6,824 nt of DNA, from assembly GCA_030146505.1 (NCBI GenBank), contig JASLCO010000255.1, positions 1-6,824 on the forward strand, written 5' to 3'. Below, piece after piece: positions 1 to 6,752 of this stretch. The notes below the pieces were generated by a model. It was not told where the DNA came from, did no database searches, and saw nothing but the letters and a program-made list of their open reading frames with translations. The first letter of the stretch is position 1, and each line of letters begins with the position of its first letter. This DNA is from Moraxellaceae bacterium (GTDB lineage: Bacteria > Pseudomonadota > Gammaproteobacteria > Pseudomonadales > Moraxellaceae). The translations under genes were made by a program, and so were the position numbers.

Positions 1-1
1 C

Positions 2-568
2 TGGGATGAGTTGCTGCTGCGCCTGCGTGACCTTGTCCCCCGACATCTTGAGGCCAAGGTGAGCGAACTGGCGGCTGAATGTGATGACGTGCTGGCGGCC
101 TTCCTGCGTGGCCAGTTGCTGGTGATGGTGTCGCTGGGTGTCATTTATTCCGCCGGCCTCGGGCTGGTGGGCCTCAAGCTGGCGCTCATCATCGGCATGG
201 TGGCCGGCCTTGCCAGCATCATTCCCTATTTCGGCTTTGCCATCGGCATCGTGGCGGCCACCGTGGCGGCGGTGGTGCAGTTCGGCAACGTCCATGACGT
301 GTTCAAGGTCTGGGTCGTGTTTGCCGTGGGGCAGGCCATAGAGGGCTGGCTCCTGCAACCCTGGCTGGTGGGTGACCGCATCGGCCTGCATCCGGTGGCA
401 GTGATTTTTGCCATCATGGCGGGTGGCCAGTTGTTCGGCTTTGTCGGCATGCTCATCGCCCTGCCCGTGGCTGCCATCATCATGGTGTTGCTGCGTCATG
501 CCCACGCCCGATACCGGCAAAGCCATCTTTATCAGGGAGTGGCCGGGGAAAATGATGCTGGCCACTGA
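2..568 (+). CDS. AI-2E family transporter (PerM-like), C-terminal part, 5' truncated by window edge
   Basis: Only the last 188 residues are present; the reading frame is open to the first complete codon at position 2, so the true start lies upstream. The fragment is a polytopic inner-membrane protein with long hydrophobic stretches separated by short loops. Signatures of the AI-2E/PerM family are visible: FLRGQLLVMVSLGVIYSAGL (roughly residues 35-54), IPYFGFAIGIVAA further on, and the conserved C-terminal block running from LQPWLVGDRIGLHP to GFVGMLIALPVAAI. Family members usually have about 350 residues, so nearly half is missing. Members have been linked to autoinducer-2 export, Na+/H+ antiport or general permease roles; the substrate cannot be told from sequence. 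The stop codon lies inside the start region of hda (17 bp overlap), suggesting co-transcription and translational coupling. The family call is firm; the transported molecule is unknown. Confidence 0.9.
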   Translation, partial: WDELLLRLRDLVPRHLEAKVSELAAECDDVLAAFLRGQLLVMVSLGVIYSAGLGLVGLKLALIIGMVAGLASIIPYFGFAIGIVAATVAAVVQFGNVHDVFKVWVVFAVGQAIEGWLLQPWLVGDRIGLHPVAVIFAIMAGGQLFGFVGMLIALPVAAIIMVLLRHAHARYRQSHLYQGVAGENDAGH

Positions 569-1271
569 GCAACTGCTGCTCGGCCTGCAGCCCCGTGCGG
601 ATATCCGTCTGAGTGATTTCGCGGCGGCTGGCCATGGCTTGCTGCTGGCCGCCCTGGCGGAGCTGCTGCGGGGGGAGCTTCCTCTGCTGTATGTGCATGG
701 CGAGCCGGGCAGCGGCCGCAGCCATCTGCTGGCAGCACTGTGTGGCGAAGCCGAGACACAGGGTTTGTCGGCGGTCCTCTTGCCCTTGCGTGCCCTCAGG
801 GGCGAGGACCCGGCCGTGCTGGGCGGGCTGGAGGCCCAGGACCTGCTGGCCATTGATGATTTGGACGCTGTGGCCGGCATGGCTGACTGGGAAGAGGCCC
901 TGTTCCATCTTTTCAATCGTGCCCGGGCCTGTGGCTGCCGTCTGGTATTTGCGGCGGATTGCCCGCCGGCCCACGCCGGTTTCTGCCTGCCGGACCTGGT
1001 TTCCCGGCTGGGTCAGGCTTCCTGCTGGGAGCTGATCCTGCCCGGTGACACAGGCCGCGAGGCGCTGCTGCAGGCCGTGGCCGCACGGCGCAGCCTTGTC
1101 CTGGAGCCGGAACTGCTGCGCTATCTGGTACAGCGGGGACCGCGCGGCAGTGGCCGCCTGCTGGACCTGCTGGGCTTGCTGGACCGGCAGTCGCTGGTGG
1201 CGGGGCGGAGGCTGACCATTCCCTTTGTCCGACCCCTGCTGGAGCAGGAAAGCCGTGCTGCAGGCCCCTGA
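552..1271 (+). CDS. hda: DnaA regulatory inactivator Hda
   Basis: A 239-residue AAA+ protein homologous to the ATPase domain of DnaA. Hda binds the DNA-loaded beta sliding clamp and stimulates ATP hydrolysis by DnaA, preventing re-initiation of replication. Visible elements: an N-terminal clamp-binding motif QLLLGL (residues 7-12); Walker A GEPGSGRSH (50-58), with Arg in place of the usual Lys as in E. coli Hda; Walker B LLAIDD (98-103); a sensor-I-like LVFAADCPP; the box VII segment LPDLVSRL (146-153) with the probable arginine finger R152; a sensor II region around R202; and the typical C-terminal LTIPFV (221-226). Length matches the family. The reading frame is open upstream to 408, but Hda homology begins at about 552. 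ATG 552 and ATG 555 are both possible: AGGGAG lies at 534-539 and GGGGAA at 545-550. The start overlaps the transporter gene, consistent with an operon. Confidence 0.95.
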   Translation: MMLATEQLLLGLQPRADIRLSDFAAAGHGLLLAALAELLRGELPLLYVHGEPGSGRSHLLAALCGEAETQGLSAVLLPLRALRGEDPAVLGGLEAQDLLAIDDLDAVAGMADWEEALFHLFNRARACGCRLVFAADCPPAHAGFCLPDLVSRLGQASCWELILPGDTGREALLQAVAARRSLVLEPELLRYLVQRGPRGSGRLLDLLGLLDRQSLVAGRRLTIPFVRPLLEQESRAAGP

Positions 1272-1398
1272 AAGCCGGCCAGCCTTGCCGCTGGAGGCTG
1301 TAATATGCGAGAGTACGGCCGCTCATTGCGCATAGGCATGCTGCATGGGTTTTGCCGGATAACAAAAAGCAACTGCGTTTTACGGCGACCGGCGCATA

Positions 1399-1420
1399 GC
1401 ATTCCGCCCTGGCCGAATGC
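1399..1420. repeat. Short inverted repeat in the leader of the beta-helix operon
   Basis: GCATTC (1399-1404) and GAATGC (1415-1420) form a perfect 6-bp inverted repeat around a 10-nt spacer, 46 bp upstream of the start codon at 1466. After one mismatch two more pairs could form inside, giving a small RNA hairpin. It is followed by an A-rich stretch, not a T-run, so it is not an intrinsic terminator for the + strand. It could be a protein-binding site or a 5' leader structure, or it could be chance. I see no well-spaced -35/-10 pair in the 194 bp between hda and the next gene. Confidence 0.35.
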
Positions 1421-1451
1421 TCCGCCATAAAAAAACAAGAAAACAGGATTC

Positions 1452-1456
1452 AGGAG
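1452..1456 (+). promoter_or_regulatory. Ribosome binding site of first CSLREA gene
   Basis: AGGAG lies 9 nt upstream of the ATG at 1466, downstream of an A-rich run (about 1429-1444). It supports 1466 as the start. That start also places a proper signal peptide at the N-terminus. Confidence 0.75.
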
Positions 1457-1465
1457 TACATCTCC

Positions 1466-3796
1466 ATGTCATGGCCCCGGGGAAGCCTTTTCGCTGCGCT
1501 TCTCGTCCTCTCCATTCCGCTGGCCAGCGCCGACACCATCACCGTCGACACCACCACCGATGATTACGCGGACAATTCCCTGTGCTCCCTGCGCGAGGCG
1601 GTGGAGTATTTCAACCTCGACAAGCCCGTGGACGGTTTCCAGGGGTGCAAGCCCAGTGCTACTTCCGGCGCTGATACCATTTCCATTCCGGCCGACGAAT
1701 CTCCCTACCTGATCGGCGCAGACCGCGGCGCCATCTTCATCCGTCGCAGCCTGACCTTGACGGGTGGCGGCATGCAGGGGGCTGACAAGAGCGTGCTCAA
1801 GGTCGAAGGTGCCCATCGCGCCTTTGTCATCAGCAGTGTGCGCACCATTGCCGATCCTGCCTGCTATGCCTCTTCCACGTGCAGCCCGGCCGGCGCTCCG
1901 GTGCTGGATCCGGCGTCTGATACCAGCAGCGGCCACTATCTCACGACCACCACGACGCCGACGTTCAAGGGAACGGTTACGGGCATGGCCTTGCCACTGA
2001 CGGTGCGTGTGCAGGTCAGGCTCTATGACAAGCCGGCGTGGGCGCCCAGTGATGCAGAACCGGTCATGATAGGTTCCGCCGATGCCGATACGACGACCGG
2101 GGAGTGGGCGATTGTCGCGGAGTCCGATCTTGCCGAAGGCATGCACAACATCAGCTTCACACTGACCGCCAGTAGTGATGACGATGACGAGAGCGAAGAG
2201 GGCGATCAAAGCCCGGTGACCCAACTGGGCATCAGGGCGGCTGATGATCCGGCCTTGACCATCACGTTCAGCCAGATGGAAATCCAGGGTTGCAATATCG
2301 AGGGCAGCCTTACTGATTGTGCCAATGCGGTTGATGGCACCGTCACCACAACCAGTGCCAATGGCCTTGTTTACAGTTATCCCCTGACAGGCACAGCCGG
2401 CAAGGGCGGCATTTTCTACAGTGATGAAACCCTGGGTATGACCTCGGTCAATATCCATGACGGTATTGCCAGTTCGCAGGGTGGTGCCGTCTACGCCGCC
2501 AGCCATAGTGTGACGACTTTCATGACTTCACGGCTGGCAGGAAACAAAGCGGCATCGGGCGGTGCCATCTATGCCGAGAAGAACGCCGTCATCATTTCGA
2601 AAAGTGTGCTGACGGACAATACGGCAAGCGCAGGCGCCATTGTGCAGGTGGCTTCTGCTGATCTTGTGGATGGTTCAACCGACGCGACGACGGTTTCGGA
2701 CTCCACCATTTCCGGCAATCACGGCCTGGCCCTCTCATTCCGCAAAGGGGCGCTGGTGAGCGGTAGCACCATTGTGCTCAATGATGCCGGCTTGGATTTC
2801 AACGGTGAAAAGGTTTCTGTCTATGCCTCCATACTGGCCGGGAACCCGGACAAGTTTCCGGCGGCTGCCACTCCCACGGATTGCCAGAACCTGCCGGCGA
2901 CGGCCGATATTGATTTCCGTTTCAGCCTCGGTTTCCTGGGCGGTGGCTGTGATGATGCGCCTTCCGGCCTGACTTTTCTCAGGAATGGCGATGTCAGCGT
3001 GCCCGAGGAAAAGCTGATGGCCTCGGTGGAGCTGGTGCAGGTTGATGGCGAGGAAAAGAAAAAGTGTGTCGGCTTTAACGACGCCAACTATCCGGCATTC
3101 AAGGGCATGGGGCTCCTTTGCCCGCTGATGACGCGCTCGGTCGATGATGCGACGGAATACCACATGCCACGCCTGCTCGGCGCTTACAGCGAGAAGTCGG
3201 ACTCACCCATTGTGGGCAAGGGCTCGGATATTTCCGTTTCGGTTTGCTCGGCTTCGGATCAGCGTGCCAAAAATCGCCATTCGATTTGCGATATCGGGGC
3301 GGTGGAGATCCAGCCGGTTGTCGAGTCGGTCAGGTCGGGCGACGCCATTTCGTATGGTGATACCCATACCGAGGCTCTGGACAGTGAACTGGAAGACGAG
3401 GAATTGTTCGTGCCCACGGCGCTCAACGGCTCAGGCAGTTGCCCTGACTTTGCGCCCACTCTTGCTGAAGACAAGTTGAAACCGGGTTGCCCCTGGATCA
3501 CATCGCCGCCGACCAAGGGAACGGTGGTCTTCAACAACGACGGTACCTATACCTATACGCCGGGCTCGGATTTCCATGGCTATGACCGTTTCAGTTTCCG
3601 CGTGGTGACCACCCTCAGCAAATTGATGAACTCCACCGATGACAGCCAGAGTCGTTTGGTTGATGCCCAGATCATTGTCGAGCCGCGCCATGGCATCAGC
3701 AGCTATTCCACTGCCGGTGTGGCGGACCTCTGGGAACTGCTCCTGCTGATGGGGCTCGGTGGTGTTGTTGGTCTGGGTCGCAGGGGACAGAAATGA
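1466..3796 (+). CDS. Secreted CSLREA-domain parallel beta-helix protein with inserted Ig-like domain
   Basis: A 776-residue exported protein of no known specific function. Residues 1-22 are a signal peptide with probable cleavage ASA|DT. The CSLREA motif (40-45) follows in the N-terminal segment typical of this secreted family. Residues 143-259 resemble a bacterial Ig-like repeat of large adhesins (APVLDPASDT start, TPTFKGTVTG, TGEW, then L-x-E-G-M-H-N-I), with an acidic run at 238-247. A right-handed beta-helix follows (about 262-460) with coils GGIFYS, GGAVYA, GGAIYA and the turn STISGN. The choice-of-anchor Q region ends in CDIGAVE (608-614). Residues 617-740 form a cadherin/VCBS-like Ig domain with GTYTYTPGSDFHGYDRFSF. 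The C-terminus is hydrophobic then Arg-rich (755-776), like a sorting tail. Fourteen cysteines suggest disulfides. The stop overlaps the next start (ATGA), so the two genes are probably co-translated. Adhesin, matrix or carbohydrate-binding roles are inference. Confidence 0.85.
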   Translation: MSWPRGSLFAALLVLSIPLASADTITVDTTTDDYADNSLCSLREAVEYFNLDKPVDGFQGCKPSATSGADTISIPADESPYLIGADRGAIFIRRSLTLTGGGMQGADKSVLKVEGAHRAFVISSVRTIADPACYASSTCSPAGAPVLDPASDTSSGHYLTTTTTPTFKGTVTGMALPLTVRVQVRLYDKPAWAPSDAEPVMIGSADADTTTGEWAIVAESDLAEGMHNISFTLTASSDDDDESEEGDQSPVTQLGIRAADDPALTITFSQMEIQGCNIEGSLTDCANAVDGTVTTTSANGLVYSYPLTGTAGKGGIFYSDETLGMTSVNIHDGIASSQGGAVYAASHSVTTFMTSRLAGNKAASGGAIYAEKNAVIISKSVLTDNTASAGAIVQVASADLVDGSTDATTVSDSTISGNHGLALSFRKGALVSGSTIVLNDAGLDFNGEKVSVYASILAGNPDKFPAAATPTDCQNLPATADIDFRFSLGFLGGGCDDAPSGLTFLRNGDVSVPEEKLMASVELVQVDGEEKKKCVGFNDANYPAFKGMGLLCPLMTRSVDDATEYHMPRLLGAYSEKSDSPIVGKGSDISVSVCSASDQRAKNRHSICDIGAVEIQPVVESVRSGDAISYGDTHTEALDSELEDEELFVPTALNGSGSCPDFAPTLAEDKLKPGCPWITSPPTKGTVVFNNDGTYTYTPGSDFHGYDRFSFRVVTTLSKLMNSTDDSQSRLVDAQIIVEPRHGISSYSTAGVADLWELLLLMGLGGVVGLGRRGQK
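3782..3796 (+). promoter_or_regulatory. Ribosome binding site and ATGA stop/start overlap coupling the two CSLREA genes
   Basis: AGGGGA (3782-3787) sits inside the last codons of the first gene, 5 nt before the ATG at 3793. The ATG shares bases with the TGA stop at 3794-3796. This arrangement usually lets ribosomes terminate and restart, keeping the two products in a linked ratio. Confidence 0.8.
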
Positions 3797-6066
3797 ACAA
3801 GGTCCATACGCTGGGCGGTATTGCGCTGGCTGGCTCCCTGTTGCTGCTTGGCGGCTCCGTGGGTGCAACGGGCGCCACCATCAAGGTAACCACCCTTGCC
3901 GATGAAAACGGCGTCAACAATTCGGCCTGCTCTTTGCGTGAAGCACTGCATGTCGTCAATAGCAAGAGCAAGGAGCCTTGGGGAGGATGCCCTGCCGGCG
4001 CGCCGGTGGGGGACAACATCATCCAGCTCGAAGCTGGAAGCTACACGCTGGATTCTGAACTGCCCGTGCTGGCTTCAGTCATCATCCAGGGCGCTGATAC
4101 CACGATCAAGGAGGATGACGAGACCACTCCGGATGTGGATGAAACGCTCAATCCCTATACAGGCAAGGCGCCCAATCGCAAGCCGCCAATTACTGTCATT
4201 GATGCCGGTGCTAACAACAGCAATCCCCACCGCATCATCAACAGCTATGGCAATACCGGCTCCACCCTCACGCTCAAGGATGTGGTGCTGACGGGAGGCA
4301 TTGCTCCCAGTGCCAACAACAAGGGCAATGGTGGCGCCATCTATGCCGCGCTGTCTGTTTCCCTGAGCAATGTTGTCATCAGCCACAGCAACGCACAGCG
4401 CTATCTTGATTCGTCTGGTGTGTATCGGGGTGGCATGGGTGGTGCGATCTTCTTCAGCACGAGTGACGCTTCCCTGTCAGCGGAAGACACGGTCTTCAGT
4501 GACAACGTGTCTGATGCCGAGGGTGGTGCGATTGGCATGGTCTGCGAACAGGACCGCGAGCTGGCCAGCCATACCATCACCATTACCCGCAGCCTGCTGG
4601 CCAGGAACGAATCTGCCTACGGCGGTGCTGGTGCCATTGCTGCCTGTGGTTCGACGACCCTGGATATTTCGGCAAGTACCTTGTCCGGCAACAAGTCGGT
4701 GGCGATAACCCAGGCTCCGCTTCCGCCAGTCCCCCAATCAGCATTGACCTATCGGCAGACGGGAAATGCGCAGGGCCAGGGCTCCGTCACCCTGGCCAAT
4801 ATCACTGCTGCCGAGCAGTCGGGCGGCGCGGTGTTCGGTTTCCAGGCCCTTTCCTCTATATCCCTGAACAACTCTCTGCTGATTGGGAATGCAAACGGTA
4901 ACTGTGACCTGGATTCGGCCGTGTCCTTCCGCGCCGGCAATTACAATGCCGTGGATGATGCAAGTTGTGATGCCCTTTTGCTGTCTTCGCTCAGCGCCAA
5001 CCTGCACCCCGGCAGTGGCCAGATTGACAATGAACTCTTAAGGCCGCTTGCCTTGAGTGGCGGCCTGACTCCGGTTTACATGCTCAAGTCCTCTTCAGCG
5101 TATGCGCTCAACAAGGGCGCCGAGGGCGACAGCTGCACGGGCGCGGATCAACGTGGCCTGTCGCGCAAGAATGGCTCCAAGTGTGATATCGGCGCGGTGG
5201 AGCGCATGGAGCCGACGGCCGTGGATGACTCGGTCCAGAACGGCACGGACTCCCGCGTGATCATTGCGGACATCCTGGCGAATGACAGTTTCGGTGAAAG
5301 CGATACCGGACCCAGCCGTTTTGCCGACCCTGATCGTGATGGCGGAACGCAGGCCGTCACGGTGATATCCGGTGGCCCGCTGGTGACAGTTCCGGCGGCG
5401 GGTGGTTCGACCACCACGCAAAACACCTGCATATGGCATGACAAGAATGACAGCAACGAGGACTACCGCAACAAGCTGGTGATAGATTCCCGTGGTGTGC
5501 TCTATCCCGACAGTGCGCCTCTCTCCTGCACCTATCAGGTCAATGTGGTGGCAGAGGATGGCACCACCGCATCCTCTGACATCGCCACGGTTACCGCCAC
5601 GATTTCCAATATCCCCCCGACGGCGGTGAATGATGTCTATGTACGCCCCATAGGTGTCACGGAGCTCTCCCTGGATTTGCTTGCCAATGACAAGGACGTG
5701 GATGACGAGCACCCCTTTGATGCGCCCGCTCCCAATTACCTGATTTATATCGCCTCCAAGCCTTCGCTGGGGGATGTGGTCGGAGAAACCCAGTTGTGCC
5801 CGGGCTCCAGCTATTCGGCCGGTACCGTCAAGTTTTGCTACCGGAGCGACGATCTGAAATACGTGGCCAAAAATGCGCAATCTCCTTTTAGCGACAGCTT
5901 CCAGTATTCCGTGTACGACGATGAAGGTGCCGTATCCGGCAGTGCCACTGTCACCATCAAGACCAATGCCCCCGATCCTGACAAGGGACAAACCGGAGGC
6001 AGCCTGGACATGGCAGGCTTGCTGCTGCTGTCGCTGCTCGGCTTGCGACGGGCGCGCAGGCTCTGA
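3793..6066 (+). CDS. Secreted CSLREA-domain parallel beta-helix protein with two Ig/cadherin-like domains and GlyGly-CTERM-like tail
   Basis: A 757-residue paralogue of the preceding protein. Residues 1-25 are a signal peptide (probable cleavage VGA|TG, or after A28). CSLREA is at 46-51. Beta-helix coils span roughly 155-365, with GGAIYA, GGAIFF, GGAIGM, GAGAIAA, GGAVFG and the turn STLSGN. The choice-of-anchor Q part ends DQRGLSRKNGSKCDIGAVE (452-470). Two tandem cadherin/Ig-like domains follow: 474-606 (TAVDD, ILAND) and 608-724 (TAVND, LLAND). The C-terminus is GG (735-736), a short hydrophobic span (738-751) and RRARRL. This matches GlyGly-CTERM tails, which in other gammaproteobacteria are cut by rhombosortase on type II-secreted proteins. 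Twelve cysteines are spaced in likely pairs. Unlike its neighbour it lacks the Ig-like insert; at that place it has an acidic loop (about 107-118). TGA is followed in frame by TAA, then by the terminator. Its ligand or enzymatic activity is not recognisable. Confidence 0.87.
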   Translation: MNKVHTLGGIALAGSLLLLGGSVGATGATIKVTTLADENGVNNSACSLREALHVVNSKSKEPWGGCPAGAPVGDNIIQLEAGSYTLDSELPVLASVIIQGADTTIKEDDETTPDVDETLNPYTGKAPNRKPPITVIDAGANNSNPHRIINSYGNTGSTLTLKDVVLTGGIAPSANNKGNGGAIYAALSVSLSNVVISHSNAQRYLDSSGVYRGGMGGAIFFSTSDASLSAEDTVFSDNVSDAEGGAIGMVCEQDRELASHTITITRSLLARNESAYGGAGAIAACGSTTLDISASTLSGNKSVAITQAPLPPVPQSALTYRQTGNAQGQGSVTLANITAAEQSGGAVFGFQALSSISLNNSLLIGNANGNCDLDSAVSFRAGNYNAVDDASCDALLLSSLSANLHPGSGQIDNELLRPLALSGGLTPVYMLKSSSAYALNKGAEGDSCTGADQRGLSRKNGSKCDIGAVERMEPTAVDDSVQNGTDSRVIIADILANDSFGESDTGPSRFADPDRDGGTQAVTVISGGPLVTVPAAGGSTTTQNTCIWHDKNDSNEDYRNKLVIDSRGVLYPDSAPLSCTYQVNVVAEDGTTASSDIATVTATISNIPPTAVNDVYVRPIGVTELSLDLLANDKDVDDEHPFDAPAPNYLIYIASKPSLGDVVGETQLCPGSSYSAGTVKFCYRSDDLKYVAKNAQSPFSDSFQYSVYDDEGAVSGSATVTIKTNAPDPDKGQTGGSLDMAGLLLLSLLGLRRARRL

Positions 6067-6067
6067 T

Positions 6068-6093
6068 AAAAAGGCCGCTTTGCGGCCTTTTTT
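6068..6093 (+). terminator. Rho-independent terminator after the beta-helix gene pair
   Basis: AAAAAGGCCGC (6068-6078), a TTT loop, and GCGGCCTTTTTT (6082-6093) form an 11-bp stem whose T-run is partly in the stem. The core GGCCGC/GCGGCC is six G-C pairs. It begins 1 bp after the TGA stop and overlaps a second in-frame stop (TAA). The A-run on the other side could let it work in both directions. It separates the beta-helix operon from the lipoprotein gene. Confidence 0.93.
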
Positions 6094-6114
6094 CATGGAA
6101 TTTCCGGAGTTTGT

Positions 6115-6744
6115 ATGAAGTACTGGATGCAGGGTGCGTTGGTGGTATTGGCAATGTCAGGGCTTGTGGCCTGCAGCACGACCACCGGACCGGTCAAGGC
6201 CTATGAGGGTCAGGTGCGCAGCAATGCCGAACTGGTGCTGGTGTCGGTGCCTGAAGAAATAGAGGTGATGGCAATCGATGGCCAGGAGCCGCCGCCCAGT
6301 TTCCTCCGCAGTCGTGTTCAGCTCGCCCTGCTGCCTGGTGAGCATGTGTTCAGTCTGCGTTATGTCGAGCTTTTCCAGATCAGCGCGGACGATCATGATG
6401 TCGTGCGCTCCAAGCAGGCGGCGTTGCGTTTCAATGCCATAGCGGGCAGCGAATATCGCCTGCAGATTCCGCCACAGAAAAACCATGATGTCGCAAGGCA
6501 GTTCGCCAAGAATCCCGCGTTCAGTCTGGTCAGCGTGAAGGATGGCAGCAGCACGGAATCCACCCCCATCAAATCGATTGCCGAAGCCTCCCTGCTCGAT
6601 ACCATCAGCAAGGCATTCTCGTCCGGTGATGAAGAAGCCGCCAAACCTGTCACGAACCTTGATCTTCTCAAGGATGTATGGAGCCGCGCCAGCAGTGAAG
6701 AGCGTGCTGGTTTCCGCGTCTGTCTGAATCAGCAAGGAAAGTGA
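6115..6744 (+). CDS. DUF2057 family lipoprotein (YccT/CsgI-like)
   Basis: A 209-residue lipoprotein. The N-terminus has a short basic start, a hydrophobic core and lipobox L17-V-A-C20; Ser at +2 favours outer-membrane sorting. The mature part fits DUF2057: a turn with DG followed by LLPGEHVFSLRY (72-83), VVRSKQAALRFNA (96-108), GSEYRLQIP (111-119), AKNPAFSLV (131-139) and the C-terminal block DVWSRASSEERAGF (187-200). In E. coli the member YccT has been described as a curli synthesis inhibitor (CsgI), although that protein is periplasmic; a curli role here is not shown. GGAG (6106-6109) lies 5 nt before the ATG. No separate promoter is evident in the 21 bp after the terminator, so transcription may come from terminator read-through or a promoter inside the preceding gene. 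It is followed after 8 nt by the kinase gene, probably in the same transcript. Confidence 0.85.
   Translation: MKYWMQGALVVLAMSGLVACSTTTGPVKAYEGQVRSNAELVLVSVPEEIEVMAIDGQEPPPSFLRSRVQLALLPGEHVFSLRYVELFQISADDHDVVRSKQAALRFNAIAGSEYRLQIPPQKNHDVARQFAKNPAFSLVSVKDGSSTESTPIKSIAEASLLDTISKAFSSGDEEAAKPVTNLDLLKDVWSRASSEERAGFRVCLNQQGK
6734..6741 (+). promoter_or_regulatory. Ribosome binding site of the kinase gene
   Basis: AAGGAAAG lies within the last codons of the lipoprotein gene, 11 nt before the ATG at 6753. It supports that start and suggests that translation of the two genes is linked. Confidence 0.6.
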
Positions 6745-6752
6745 CTCCCTTA

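Noticed and set aside
408..551. Upstream extension of the hda frame to an ATG at 408
   Set aside because: The extra 48 residues overlap the transporter's conserved C-terminal block and have no Hda homology; the clamp-binding motif sits just after the ATG at 552/555.
1279..1295. CCAGC...GCTGG hairpin just after hda as a terminator
   Set aside because: Only a five-pair stem and no T-run follows, so it is not a convincing intrinsic terminator.
1301..1306. TAATAT as a -10 box
   Set aside because: The nearest -35-like TTGCCG (1285-1290) is only 10 bp away and nothing suitable sits 16-18 bp upstream.
1469..2506. Minus-strand open frame of 345 codons opposite the first CSLREA gene
   Set aside because: It lies wholly opposite a gene with signal peptide, family motifs and a ribosome binding site, and its translation shows no recognisable domain. 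Long antisense frames are expected at this GC content.
2390..2680. Glycine-rich GGA-type motifs as a DNA tandem repeat
   Set aside because: The repetition is at the protein level (beta-helix coils with varied spacing); the nucleotide sequence is not tandemly repeated.
5095..6096. Minus-strand open frame of 333 codons opposite the second CSLREA gene
   Set aside because: It would start inside the terminator region with no ribosome binding site I can see, is low-complexity (rich in Gly, Arg and Ile), and shadows a well-supported gene.
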